In this document: one piece after another, positions 1-9,623 of the stretch | Numbering within the stretch: position 1 is the first letter of the stretch | How the letters are laid out: every line of letters begins with the position of its first letter | From: Streptomyces sp. DH24 | Lineage (GTDB): Bacteria > Actinomycetota > Actinomycetes > Streptomycetales > Streptomycetaceae | DNA: 64,000 nt | Assembly: GCF_029813775.1 (NCBI RefSeq) | Contig: NZ_JARVKW010000009.1 | Coordinates: forward strand, 62,001-126,000 | Direction of reading: 5' to 3' | The notes under the pieces: model-generated | What the model was told of the DNA's origin: nothing | Database searches by the model: none | Seen by the model: the letters and a program-made list of their open reading frames with translations, nothing else | Made by a program: the position numbers and the translations under genes

Positions 1-1
1 G

Positions 2-115
2 GTGTCGGTTCCCGACCCGCGCTACAAGGCCCTCATGGGCATCGTGAAGGTGGTGCCCCGGGATCTGCTGGGCGGGCTGACCTCGCGGACGGGGCGGAAG
101 TACGGCCCGCGGTAG
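2..115 (+). CDS. C-terminal end of an oxidoreductase-like protein (partial)
   Basis: An open frame enters from the left edge and stops at TAG 113-115, leaving 37 residues that end in TSRTGRKYGPR. The basic, proline-containing tail with an LMGIVKVVPR segment resembles the end of some short-chain dehydrogenases, but too little is present to be sure. The next gene starts about 80 bases further on the same strand. Confidence 0.4.
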   Translation: MSVPDPRYKALMGIVKVVPRDLLGGLTSRTGRKYGPR

Positions 116-196
116 TGGCCTCCCCGGTGCGAGAATGGGGGTGACCGGCCGGACCCGGGGGGCCGGGAAGCGCAGGGGGGCCGGGAGGTGGACCCC

Positions 197-898
197 ATGA
201 CGTTCGTACAGCTCATCGACTGCAGGACCAACCGGTTCGACGAGGTGAACCGGCTGATGGACAAGTGGGTCGAGCAGACCAAGGGCAAGCGCACGGCGAC
301 GCACAGCCTGATCGGCAGGGACCTGTCCGAGGAGGCGCACTTCGTGGAGATCGTGGAGTTCCCCTCGTACGAGGAGGCGATGCGGAACTCGAACCTCCCG
401 GAGACCGAGCGGATCTTCCGGGAGATGGTGGCGCTGTGCGACGGGATGCCGACGTTCACCGATCTCGACGTGGTGCGCGACGAGCAGCTCAACCGGGCCG
501 CGGCCCGGGCGTTCTTCGAGGACATGGGCCGGGTGCCGCCGGAGAGCCTCGCGGCGCACCTCACGGACGACTACCGGGACCACGACCCGGCGAATCCGGG
601 TGACATGGAGGGGGCGGCCCGGATGCGCGAGGAGTACGCGAGCTGGCGCGCGGCCTTCACGTTCGCGTTCCGCGTCGACGACCAGCTCGCCGAGGCGGAC
701 CGGGTGTGCACGCGCTGGACGTGGACCGGCCGCCACACCGGCGAGTTCCTGGGCGTCCCGGCGACCGGCCAGGACGTCACCATGACGGGCACGACCTGGC
801 ACCGCTTCCGGGACGGCCGGATCTGCGAGGGCTGGTGGCAGTACGACCGGCTCGGACTGATGACGCAGCTGGGGGTGCTGGACCCGACGGAGCTGTGA
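197..898 (+). CDS. Two-domain protein: ABM-like N-terminus fused to a SnoaL-like domain
   Basis: This 233-residue cytosolic protein appears to have two halves. Residues 1 to about 95 (MTFVQLIDCRT onward, with HFVEIVEFPSYEEAM) look like a ferredoxin-like antibiotic-monooxygenase or ligand-sensing fold. The rest, with YRDHDP, GRHTGEFLGVPATG and the closing RICEGWWQYDRLGLMTQLG, is typical of SnoaL-like polyketide cyclase or ester cyclase domains of the NTF2 fold. SnoaL-like proteins bind or isomerise small hydrophobic substrates; no substrate can be read from the sequence. The ATG at 197 was chosen because GGGAGG at 183-188 sits at proper distance; the GTG at 188 overlaps that ribosome site. A strong terminator follows. 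Confidence 0.75.
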   Translation: MTFVQLIDCRTNRFDEVNRLMDKWVEQTKGKRTATHSLIGRDLSEEAHFVEIVEFPSYEEAMRNSNLPETERIFREMVALCDGMPTFTDLDVVRDEQLNRAAARAFFEDMGRVPPESLAAHLTDDYRDHDPANPGDMEGAARMREEYASWRAAFTFAFRVDDQLAEADRVCTRWTWTGRHTGEFLGVPATGQDVTMTGTTWHRFRDGRICEGWWQYDRLGLMTQLGVLDPTEL

Positions 899-929
899 CT
901 CCCACCGGGAGCAGACTCCGGGCATGCGT

Positions 930-970
930 GAGGGGCGGCGGGGAGCACGATCGGCTCCCCGCCGCCCCTC
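930..970. terminator. Bidirectional hairpin terminator
   Basis: A perfect 17-base inverted repeat (arms 930-946 and 954-970, loop ACGATCG) separates the SnoaL-like gene from the DUF397 gene that converges on it. Confidence 0.85.
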
Positions 971-977
971 GCTCGCG

Positions 978-1178
978 TCAGCCGCGCACGGCCATGCGCA
1001 CGAACGCCGTCCACTGCTCAGCGGGGACGCTCAGGGTCGCTGCGTCCGGCTGCTTCGAGTCGCGGACCAGCACGACGGAGTCGGTAGCGGCGGCCTCCAC
1101 GCACTGACCGCCGTCTCCAGCGCTGTAGCTGCTCTTCACCCAGGTCAGCTCGGCTGCCTGATCGTCGTTGGCCTTCAC
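978..1178 (-). CDS. DUF397 domain protein
   Basis: A 66-residue protein with the DUF397 signatures WVKSSYS near residue 13, GGQCVEAA near 24 and VRDSK near 38. DUF397 proteins are small actinobacterial partners of XRE-DUF5753 regulators; they have been viewed as antitoxin-like or signalling modules, and no enzymatic role is known. Its ATG overlaps the stop of the upstream regulator by four bases (1175-1178), so the two are translationally coupled. A truncated paralogue lies at 63527-63655. Confidence 0.88.
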   Translation of the reverse strand: MKANDDQAAELTWVKSSYSAGDGGQCVEAAATDSVVLVRDSKQPDAATLSVPAEQWTAFVRMAVRG

Positions 1179-2029
1179 AACTCTCCCAAGAGCTTCTCGA
1201 TCCAGGCCAGCGATTCCCTGGGGGTCATCGCTTGTGCTCGCAGGACTCCGTACGTGGACTCGAACCCCTGGACCTTCGCTGGCTCCGTATGCAGGGTGCT
1301 GTTGCTCTGCACCTCCGTATACGCCATCCTCCGCTGTTGCTGCGTGAGGATCAATGTGAAGGGCCCTGCCACTCCGGCATGTTCGTCGCGAGCAGTCGGC
1401 ATCACCTGTAGCTCTACGTTGCGTTCGTGCCCGACGATCAACAGGTGCTCCAACTGCGCCCGCATGACCTCTGCCCCACCGAGGGGCCTGCGCAGAACGC
1501 CTTCCTCGATCACGAAGCTCAGCAGCGGCTTGGGACGTCGCGCCAGCAGCTTCTGACGATCCAAGCGCGCCGACACCCGCTGCTCAATGGTCTCCGTATC
1601 CAGTAGGGGCCGCCACATGCCGAAAACCGCGCGTGCGTACTCCTCGCACTGCAGCAGGCCGTTGACGAGGTGAGCGTCGTAAGCGTGCAGTTCGGCGGCA
1701 TTGGCTTCCAGGGCTGCGAAGGCCCGGAAGAAACCCGGATACCGAGCCTTCGCCACCTCCCCCTTCATCGCCACCAGCACCCCCCGCGCCCCCACCTCGC
1801 GGTCCACCGCGTCCACCAGTTCCGGCCGGGGGATTCGCCGGCCCTGTTCCACCGCCGCGATCAGCGCCTCGCCGTAGCCGACCCGCTCGCCCAACTGCGC
1901 CTGGGTCAGCCCCGCGGCCTCCCGCAGCAGTTTCATCTGGCGTCCGAAGCAGCGCAGGAACTCCCCGTTCGAGTCCGCGCCCACCCCCGCGCTCTCCACA
2001 CCCGCACCCGAATCCGCGCCCGAGTCCAT
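1175..2029 (-). CDS. XRE-family regulator with DUF5753 domain
   Basis: A 284-residue DNA-binding regulator. Residues about 25-80 form a Cro/C1-type helix-turn-helix (LREAAGLTQAQLGERVGYGEALIAAVE is its core), followed by a DUF5753 domain from about 100 to the end with the family segments LLQCEEYARAVF, RQKLL and FVIEEGVLRRP. Such proteins sit next to DUF397 partners in Streptomyces and affect development and antibiotic production in some species. The ATG at 2029 is preceded by GAGGGG at 8 bases; the open frame continues upstream but without typical coding content. Third-position GC is lower between about 1200 and 1650 than in neighbouring genes. The ATP-binding gene upstream is divergent, giving the usual three-gene set. 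Confidence 0.85.
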   Translation of the reverse strand: MDSGADSGAGVESAGVGADSNGEFLRCFGRQMKLLREAAGLTQAQLGERVGYGEALIAAVEQGRRIPRPELVDAVDREVGARGVLVAMKGEVAKARYPGFFRAFAALEANAAELHAYDAHLVNGLLQCEEYARAVFGMWRPLLDTETIEQRVSARLDRQKLLARRPKPLLSFVIEEGVLRRPLGGAEVMRAQLEHLLIVGHERNVELQVMPTARDEHAGVAGPFTLILTQQQRRMAYTEVQSNSTLHTEPAKVQGFESTYGVLRAQAMTPRESLAWIEKLLGEL

Positions 2030-2279
2030 CCCGTTCGTCCCCTCAGCACGTCCAGCCCTCGTCACCCGTGCTCGCACGGTAGGACGCACCGGCGTCAACC
2101 ACACCGGAATCGCCGCTGGTTGCGACGTACGGGTGAACGCCGTTCGCGAGAGGAAAGACCCCCGGGGAAACGGAGGCCGCCCCGACAGGCCCGACGCCGT
2201 CACCCTCCGCCCCCACACAGCGCCGTCGTGGGGGTGTCGGGCCTGGTCAGCGGTGATGCCGTCGCGGAATCTTCGGGGC

Positions 2280-2756
2280 ATGACCACTTCCCCCCGCCGG
2301 GAGCGACGGGCCGCGCTGCCGCTCCCTCTCGCCGACCAGCCGGCGTTCGTCTTCCGCTTCACGTCCTCACCCCGCGGCGCCCGGCTCGCCCGCAGGCTCG
2401 CCTCCTGCCAGATGGACGCCTGGGGCTGGAGCCACGGCAGCCCCGCGCACGACACCGTGGAGCTGGTCGTCGCCGAGTTGGCGACCAACGCCGTGACGCA
2501 CGGGCGGGTGCCCGGTCGGGACGCGCAGCTCCGTCTCGTCCGGCTCGACGGCGCCGGACGGGTCCGCGTCGAGGTCAGCGACGTACGCGGCGAGCGGCTT
2601 CCGTGTCCCGTCCGCGACGGCCGGCCCGACGCCGACGGCGGACGCGGCCTCACGCTCGTCGCCGCCCTCGCCGAGGACTGGGGCGTCGCCCCGCGACCCG
2701 GTGCGCCCGGGAAGACCGTGTGGGCGGTGGTGCGGGCCGAGGCCGGTCCCCGGTAG
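2280..2756 (+). CDS. ATP-binding protein, RsbW-like anti-sigma kinase family
   Basis: A 158-residue GHKL/HATPase_c_2 protein. Visible are the N-box ELVVAELATNAVTHG around residues 62-76, the G1 region VEVSDVRGERLP around 100, and GRGLTLV plus GKTVWAVV near the C-terminus. Family members bind ATP and either phosphorylate anti-anti-sigma factors or act with the XRE/DUF397 partners beside them. It is transcribed away from the regulator pair. The ATG at 2280 follows a weak purine-rich site (CGGGGC), so the exact start is less certain than the reading frame. A degraded relative occurs at 63656-63895. Confidence 0.82.
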   Translation: MTTSPRRERRAALPLPLADQPAFVFRFTSSPRGARLARRLASCQMDAWGWSHGSPAHDTVELVVAELATNAVTHGRVPGRDAQLRLVRLDGAGRVRVEVSDVRGERLPCPVRDGRPDADGGRGLTLVAALAEDWGVAPRPGAPGKTVWAVVRAEAGPR

Positions 2757-2814
2757 GGCCCGCCGCGCCGTGCGGGAACGTCCGCAAGGACCACCCACCG
2801 CCCGGCAGAACGCC

Positions 2815-2850
2815 GGGGCCCTGCCCTCCGCGTACGGAGGGCAGGGCCCC
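2815..2850. terminator. Hairpin terminator between convergent genes
   Basis: A perfect 16-base stem (2815-2830 with 2835-2850) with a CGTA loop lies between the ATP-binding gene and the end of groEL. Confidence 0.85.
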
Positions 2851-2901
2851 GGGGACGCCTGACGGCGTCGTTCCACTCAAGCGGCCGCGAGCGGCCTTCG
2901 G

Positions 2902-4587
<1,686 letters not shown>

Positions 4588-4645
4588 TTAGGTCGCGGGG
4601 GCCAGGGGCGCAGTTCGAGCAAAAGGTGCTTTGCGTCGAGGTGAA

Positions 4646-4954
4646 TTACTTCTCGATGATCGCGAGCACGTCGCGGGCCGAGAGGACGAGGTACTCCTCG
4701 CCGTTGTACTTCACCTCGGTGCCGCCGTACTTGCTGTAGAGCACGACGTCGCCGACGGATACGTCGAGCGGAAGACGGTTGCCGTCCTCGAAGCGGCCCG
4801 GGCCCACGGCAAGGACGACGCCCTCCTGGGGCTTCTCCTTGGCGGTGTCCGGAATGACCAGGCCAGAGGCCGTGGTCTGCTCGGCGTCGAGCGGCTGGAC
4901 CACAATGCGGTCCTCGAGCGGCTTGATGGCAACCTTGGAGCTGGCGGTCGTCAC
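4646..4954 (-). CDS. groES: Co-chaperonin GroES
   Basis: The 102-residue GroES subunit caps the GroEL ring. It begins [19 protein letters not shown], has the mobile-loop region [18 protein letters not shown] at about residues 25-42 and ends VLAIIEK. The start is GTG at 4954 with GGGAGG seven to eight bases upstream. It is first gene of the groES-groEL unit, and two CIRCE operators lie 100-175 bases upstream. Confidence 0.97.
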   Translation of the reverse strand: MTTASSKVAIKPLEDRIVVQPLDAEQTTASGLVIPDTAKEKPQEGVVLAVGPGRFEDGNRLPLDVSVGDVVLYSKYGGTEVKYNGEEYLVLSARDVLAIIEK

Positions 4955-5053
4955 GATCCGACCTCCCCCTTCGGAGATCTCACGGGGTTAACTGTCTGAG
5001 GTGGCGACCAGGTCGATCCGTCGTCGCGGGTGCCGGACCTGCCCGTCGCGTTG

Positions 5054-5080
5054 TTGGCACTCTCCTGGGGGGAGTGCCAG
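5054..5080. promoter_or_regulatory. CIRCE operator, proximal copy
   Basis: TTGGCACTC, nine bases, GAGTGCCAG: a near-consensus CIRCE inverted repeat (consensus TTAGCACTC-N9-GAGTGCTAA), the target of the heat-shock repressor HrcA. It lies just downstream of the predicted groES transcription start. Confidence 0.92.
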
Positions 5081-5085
5081 AGCCG

Positions 5086-5115
5086 AGACTATGACCGCGA
5101 TTAGCACTCGGTCAA
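5086..5115 (-). promoter_or_regulatory. groES promoter (housekeeping sigma type)
   Basis: On the minus strand, TTGACC (5115-5110), an 18-base spacer and TAGTCT (5091-5086) make a good sigma-HrdB-type promoter. The -35 hexamer lies inside the distal CIRCE and the start point falls near the proximal one, so HrcA would block it directly. Confidence 0.75.
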
Positions 5116-5127
5116 GCGGAGTGCCAA
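5101..5127. promoter_or_regulatory. CIRCE operator, distal copy
   Basis: TTAGCACTC, nine bases, [14 protein letters not shown] with one mismatch from consensus, overlapping the -35 region of the groES promoter. Confidence 0.93.
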
Positions 5128-5232
5128 TTGCCGTGCGGCGCGGCGGGGGCGACGCGCGCTCACCGGCGTGCCCTCGGCGCCCGTCGTCGACGTGACCGTC
5201 CCCCCGGGGCCGCCGCCCCCGGGGACCCGCTT

Positions 5233-5282
5233 CGGCCTGAACGGCCTCGTTCCCGAACGCCGGACGGGCCGAGTTCAGGCCG
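5233..5282 (-). terminator. Likely terminator of the deacetylase pair
   Basis: Arms CGGCCTGAAC (5233-5242) and GTTCAGGCCG (5273-5282) form a 10-base stem with partly paired interior, immediately downstream of the minus-strand deacetylase gene. Confidence 0.5.
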
Positions 5283-5310
5283 GGCCGAGTTCATCCGGCC
5301 GGGCCGAGTG

Positions 5311-6039
5311 TCATGACAGGTGGTCCTCCAGGCGTCCCACCCTCAGCCCCGCCTTCTCGATCAGTTCCAGGAGACGGGTCGTGCGGGCGTGCAGGGACAG
5401 GGCGAGGGCCTCCGTGGCGGGGACCGAGACGATGTCCCCGGGGGCGAGGCGGCGGGCGCCCCGGGTGAAGGTCAGCGCGGCGTTGCCGTCCAGGGTCGCC
5501 CGGGCCAGGACGACGGCGCGGATGCCGCAGCCGGCCGCCGCCTGGCGGGTGGTCGTGTCGTAGCGGCCGTACGGCGGGCGGAAGAGGTGGGGGCGGATGC
5601 CGAAGCGGGACCTGAGTTTGTTCTGCTGGCCGCAGATCTCCGCGCGCTGACCGGCGTACGGCAGGCCGGGCAGGGCCGGGTGGTCGAGGGTGTGGTTCTG
5701 GATGCTCGCGCCGACCGCGCGCAGCCGGGCGAAGTGGGCGTAGCCCGGGCCGACGACGCTGTCCGTGAGGAACATGGTGACCGGCAGGCGGCGTTCGCGG
5801 ACGAGGTCGATGAAGGCCGGGTCGCGTTCGGCGCCGTCGTCGTACGTCAGGAAGACCACCCGGTCGCGGGTGGGGACCCGGTCGACCACGGGCGGGAGGG
5901 AGCGCGGCGCCGCGGGGCGGGCGAGGGTGTGCGGGGCGCGGTCCGTGGACTTGCCGCCCGAGGAGTCCAGGGCGGGCGCGCAGCCCGTGAGCAGCAGCGC
6001 CGTCAGGGCGGCCGCGACCGGCAGGCGGCGTGCTGTCAC
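5311..6039 (-). CDS. Polysaccharide deacetylase-like lipoprotein (second copy)
   Basis: A 242-residue NodB-family protein with a lipoprotein signal peptide (lipobox LLTGC, Cys about 20), so it should be anchored outside the membrane. NodB motifs are visible: TYDDG (motif 1), NHTLDH (metal-binding His pair), RPPYG (motif 3). The region where relatives have a catalytic histidine in an L-S-H motif reads GDIVSVPATEA, so that residue seems missing and activity may be altered. The start GTG at 6039 overlaps the stop of the upstream paralogue (GTGA), indicating coupling. The likely substrate class is cell-wall or other acetylated glycan; this is inference. Confidence 0.82.
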   Translation of the reverse strand: MTARRLPVAAALTALLLTGCAPALDSSGGKSTDRAPHTLARPAAPRSLPPVVDRVPTRDRVVFLTYDDGAERDPAFIDLVRERRLPVTMFLTDSVVGPGYAHFARLRAVGASIQNHTLDHPALPGLPYAGQRAEICGQQNKLRSRFGIRPHLFRPPYGRYDTTTRQAAAGCGIRAVVLARATLDGNAALTFTRGARRLAPGDIVSVPATEALALSLHARTTRLLELIEKAGLRVGRLEDHLS

Positions 6040-7010
6040 AGGTAGTCCTCCAGGCGCGCCACCGCGTACCCCTCCGCCGTGATCTTGTCGAGGAACCGGC
6101 GGATCATGTCGGGCATGGTGCCCTTCCAGTGCTCCCGGCCCCGGAAGTGGCTCAGGACGATGTCGCCGGGGCGCAGCTCGCGGTCCCATTCGCGGTAGGC
6201 CCAGCGGTCGGCGAAGACCTCCTCGTTCCACAGGGGGACGTGGGTGATGCCGCAGGACTTGGCGGCGCGCAGGGTGTCCTTGTCGTAGTTGCCGAACGGC
6301 GGCCGGAACAGGACGGGCCGTTTTCCGTAGCGCTTCTCGATGACGCGCTGCATGCCGCAGATCTCGCGCTTCTGGCGGGCGTACGACAGGGCGGGCAGGT
6401 AGGGGTGGTGGAGGGTGTGGTTGTTCAGGACCACTCCCCCGTCCCGCATCCTGCGGAAGTAGCCGTAGTCCTCCTTGATCAGGTAGTCGCTGAGGAAGGC
6501 GGTGTACGGCAGGCGCAGCTCGCGGGTCATGCGCAGGAACGCCGGGTCCTTCTCGGCGCCGTCGTCGATGGTGAGGAAGACGACCTTGTCCCTGGTCGGG
6601 ACCGTGGTGAAGACCGGCGGGAGTTCCAGGGCCTCGTGGCCGTCGACCTCGAAGCCCTTGCGGGTGGTGATGCGCGGCTTGGTGGCGGGCGCGGGCGGGG
6701 CGGTGAGCGGCACCTTCCGCAGGCCCCAGCGTTTGGCGGCGGCGACGCGGGCCGCGTGGGAGGCGCGGAGCTTCGTCGCGTACGAGTCGAGGGCGCGGGC
6801 CGGGGCCTCCTCCAGCCGCGGCTGCCCGGCGGCCGGCCGGACCCCGGTGGCGCCGTCCCCGTCTCCCCGGTCCCCCCGCGCGCCGCCGGAGCCCTGCGCG
6901 CAGCCCGAGGCGATGGCGGCGACGGCGAGTACGGCGATGCCGCCCCGGACCCGCACGCTCCGGGACAAGGGAAACGCCCGGCTTTTGTCATTTTGTCGTA
7001 CTGCTCGCAT
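6036..7010 (-). CDS. Polysaccharide deacetylase lipoprotein (first copy)
   Basis: A 324-residue NodB-family deacetylase. After a basic leader there is a hydrophobic stretch and lipobox IASGC near residue 37, then a roughly 100-residue linker. The catalytic domain has TIDDG, NHTLHH, RPPFG and GDIVLSH, that is a complete set of NodB motifs including the histidine that the downstream paralogue lacks. Expected role: zinc-dependent removal of acetyl groups from extracellular polysaccharide or peptidoglycan. The ATG at 7010 follows GGGAGG at about ten bases. It heads a two-gene unit. Confidence 0.88.
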   Translation of the reverse strand: MRAVRQNDKSRAFPLSRSVRVRGGIAVLAVAAIASGCAQGSGGARGDRGDGDGATGVRPAAGQPRLEEAPARALDSYATKLRASHAARVAAAKRWGLRKVPLTAPPAPATKPRITTRKGFEVDGHEALELPPVFTTVPTRDKVVFLTIDDGAEKDPAFLRMTRELRLPYTAFLSDYLIKEDYGYFRRMRDGGVVLNNHTLHHPYLPALSYARQKREICGMQRVIEKRYGKRPVLFRPPFGNYDKDTLRAAKSCGITHVPLWNEEVFADRWAYREWDRELRPGDIVLSHFRGREHWKGTMPDMIRRFLDKITAEGYAVARLEDYL

Positions 7011-7100
7011 GGAGCGGGATCCTCCCAGGCACCCGCCCCGAACCCGGCCCGACACCGCCGCCGGAGGCGCACCGTCCACCGACTGGCCCACAATGACCCG

Positions 7101-8261
7101 GTGAACGACCTCGCCCCCCTCCTGACCCCCGAAGGCCGCGCCCTCCTCGACGAGGTGCGCGGCACCGCCCCCGCCGAGGAACTCGCCGTCGCCACCCGGC
7201 TGCGCCGCGAGCACCCGGCCGAACTGGTGTCGGCGGCGCTCGGCCAGGCCCGGCTGCGGCAGCGGGCGGTGGCGAAGTTCGGGGCCGAGGACGCCGGCCG
7301 GATGTTCTTCACGCCGAACGGGGTCGAGCAGTCGACGCGGGCGAGCGTCGCGGCGTACCGGGCGCGCAGGATGGGCGAGCTGGGCGTCACGTCCGTCGCC
7401 GACCTGTGCTGCGGGATCGGCGGCGACGCGATCGCGCTGGCGCGGGCCGGCATCCGCGTCCTCGCCGTGGACCGCGATCCGCTGACGGCGGCGGTGGCGC
7501 GGGCGAACGCCGACGCACTGGGGCTCGCGGAGCTGATCGAGGTGCGGGAGGCGGACGTCACGGAGGTGGACACCGCCGGCTTCGACGCCGTCTTCGTCGA
7601 CCCGGCCCGGCGCGGCGGTCGGGGCCGCGTCTTCGACCCGGAGGCGTACTCCCCGCCCCTGTCCTGGGCGGTGCGGGCGGCCGGCACGGCACCGCACGCG
7701 GCCCTGAAGGTCGCCCCCGGCATCCCGCACGAGGCGGTGCCCGAGGCGGCCGAGGCCGAGTGGATCTCCGACGGCGGGGACGTGAAGGAGGCCGTGCTGT
7801 GGTTCGGCACCGCCCCCGGCGCCGTACGCGCCACCCTGCTGCCGGGCCCGCGCACCCTGCTCTCCCGCCGGCTGCCCGACCCCGCCGTCCGCCCCGTCGG
7901 CCGGTACCTGTACGAGCCCGACGGCGCCGTCATCCGCGCCCACCTCGTCGCCGAGGTCGCCGAACAGCTCGACGGCGGACTGCTCGACCCGACCATCGCG
8001 TACGTCACGTCGGACACGCTGCGGCCCAACCCGTACGCCACCGCCTACCAGATCACCGACCAACTCCCCTTCAACGTCAAGAAGCTGAAGGCCCTGCTGC
8101 GGGAACGGCAGGTCGGCGTCCTGACCGTGAAGAAACGGGGCTCGGCCGTCGAACCGGAGGAACTGCGCCGCAAGGTCAAACCGCAGGGCCCGCACGCGGC
8201 GACGGTGTTCCTGACCCGGGTGGCGGGGGCGCCGACGATGCTGGTCGGGCATCCCGCGTAG
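7101..8261 (+). CDS. THUMP-like class I SAM-dependent methyltransferase
   Basis: A 386-residue protein with a Rossmann methyltransferase core: motif I VADLCCGIGGDAIALARAG near residue 100, acidic loop AVDRDP and motif IV VFVDPARR near 160. The C-terminal part (NPYATAYQITDQLPFNVKKLKALLRER, then VKKRG) matches the THUMP-like domain found in putative RNA methyltransferases. The NPPY-type motif of rRNA N2-guanine or adenine enzymes is replaced by DPARR, as in this subfamily. The substrate is unknown. The GTG at 7101 is the only plausible start after the divergent deacetylase gene. Confidence 0.85.
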   Translation: MNDLAPLLTPEGRALLDEVRGTAPAEELAVATRLRREHPAELVSAALGQARLRQRAVAKFGAEDAGRMFFTPNGVEQSTRASVAAYRARRMGELGVTSVADLCCGIGGDAIALARAGIRVLAVDRDPLTAAVARANADALGLAELIEVREADVTEVDTAGFDAVFVDPARRGGRGRVFDPEAYSPPLSWAVRAAGTAPHAALKVAPGIPHEAVPEAAEAEWISDGGDVKEAVLWFGTAPGAVRATLLPGPRTLLSRRLPDPAVRPVGRYLYEPDGAVIRAHLVAEVAEQLDGGLLDPTIAYVTSDTLRPNPYATAYQITDQLPFNVKKLKALLRERQVGVLTVKKRGSAVEPEELRRKVKPQGPHAATVFLTRVAGAPTMLVGHPA

Positions 8262-8274
8262 GTGGCAGGGGCGT

Positions 8275-9573
8275 TCAGGCCGACTCGGCCGCCCGGCGCA
8301 GCAGCAGTTCCCGCTCCCGGGCGTTGCGGGCGAGCGAGGCCGCGCGCCGGAACTCCGCGGCGGCCTCCGGTCCCCGTCCCAGGCGGGCCAGCAGATCGCC
8401 CCGCACACTGGGCAGCAGGTGGTAGTCCCGCAGGGCCGGTACGCCGGACAGCGCGTCCACCAGCTTCAGGGCCGGCTCGGGGCCCTCGGCCATGGAGACG
8501 GCGACCGCGCGGTTGAGTTCGACCACCGGGGACGGGGCGCGGGCCGCGAGCAGGGCGTACAGGGTGGCGATGCGGCCCCAGTCGGTCTCCTCGTAGGTGT
8601 ACGCGTGCGCGTGGCAGGCGGCGATCGCGGCCTGGAGGGCGTACGGGCCGAGCATGCCGTCCGCGGTGGCCTCGGCCCGGCCGAGCGCGGCGACGCCGCG
8701 GGCGATGAGCATGCGGTTCCAGCGGCGCCGGTTCTGGTCCTTGAGGAGCACCGGTTCGCCGGACGCGTCGGTGCGGGCGGTGGCGCGGGACGCCTGGAAC
8801 TCCAGCAGCGCGGCCAGCGCGTGCGCCTCGGACTCCTTCGGCATCAGCGCCGACAGCACGCGGGCCAGCCGCAGCGCCTCCTCGCACAGTGCGGGGCGCA
8901 GCCAGTCGTCGCCCGCCGTGGCGGCGTAACCCTCGTTGAAGATCAGGTAGATGACGTCGAGCACGGAACCGAGCCGGGCCTCGCGGTCGGGGCCGTACGG
9001 CACCTCGAAGGCGACGTTCCGCGTGGCGAGCGTCCGCTTGGCGCGCACGATGCGCTGCGCGATCGTGGCCTCGGGGACGAGGTGGGCGCGGGCGATCTCG
9101 GCGGTGGTGAGACCCCCGAGCAGCCGGAGCGTGAGCGCGATGCGCGCCTCGGCGGACAGCACCGGGTGACAGGCGGTGAAGACCAGCCTGAGCAGGTCGT
9201 CGTCGATGTCCTCCGGGTCGGCGGGCTCCTCGGGCGGCGCCGTGGTCTCCAGGTCGCGGCCGATCTCGGCGAGCTTGCGGGCGTAGTTGTCCCGGCGGCG
9301 CACCAGGTCGACGGCGCGGTGCCGGGCGGTGGCCATGAGCCAGGCGCCGGGATTGCCGGGCACTCCGTCGCGCGGCCACTGCTCCAGCGCGGCGACGAGC
9401 GCGTCCTGCGCCAGTTCCTCGGCGATCCCGACGTCCCGCACGATGCGGGCGACGCCGGCGATGATGCGCGGGGACTCGATGCGGAACACGGTCTCGACGG
9501 TGACCCGGGGGTCGGTGGCGGTACCGGGGCGGTCGTCGGGGGCGGCCGGACCGACGGGGTGCTGTGGGCTCAC
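8275..9573 (-). CDS. ECF sigma factor with C-terminal TPR-like extension (ECF42 type)
   Basis: A 432-residue sigma-70 family factor. Region 2 (IVRDVGIAEELAQDALVAALEQWP, then PGAWLMATARHRAVDLVRRR) spans about 45-100 and region 4 (RLLGGLTTAEIARAHLVPEATIAQRIVRAKRTL) about 155-190. A long C-terminal half (LNRAVAVSMAEGPEPALKLV, RGDLLARLGRGPEAAAEFRRA) resembles the TPR extension of ECF42 factors. These lack anti-sigma partners and are genetically linked to DGPF proteins, as here. The GTG start at 9573 lies in a perfect hairpin (see 9556-9581); the gene begins 50 bases after the DGPF gene on the same strand. Confidence 0.88.
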   Translation of the reverse strand: MSPQHPVGPAAPDDRPGTATDPRVTVETVFRIESPRIIAGVARIVRDVGIAEELAQDALVAALEQWPRDGVPGNPGAWLMATARHRAVDLVRRRDNYARKLAEIGRDLETTAPPEEPADPEDIDDDLLRLVFTACHPVLSAEARIALTLRLLGGLTTAEIARAHLVPEATIAQRIVRAKRTLATRNVAFEVPYGPDREARLGSVLDVIYLIFNEGYAATAGDDWLRPALCEEALRLARVLSALMPKESEAHALAALLEFQASRATARTDASGEPVLLKDQNRRRWNRMLIARGVAALGRAEATADGMLGPYALQAAIAACHAHAYTYEETDWGRIATLYALLAARAPSPVVELNRAVAVSMAEGPEPALKLVDALSGVPALRDYHLLPSVRGDLLARLGRGPEAAAEFRRAASLARNARERELLLRRAAESA

Positions 9574-9581
9574 AGCACCCC
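9556..9581 (-). promoter_or_regulatory. Inverted repeat covering the sigma-factor start codon
   Basis: Arms GGGGTGCTGTG (9556-9566) and CACAGCACCCC (9571-9581) are perfect over 11 bases with a four-base loop. In the minus-strand message the GTG start codon and the only G-rich ribosome-site candidate are both in the 5' arm, so the stem would hide the initiation region. A protein-binding operator is the alternative. Confidence 0.55.
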
Positions 9582-9623
9582 ATTCGACACCCGGCGCGGC
9601 GAACGGCCAAGGAACGCGCGGGC

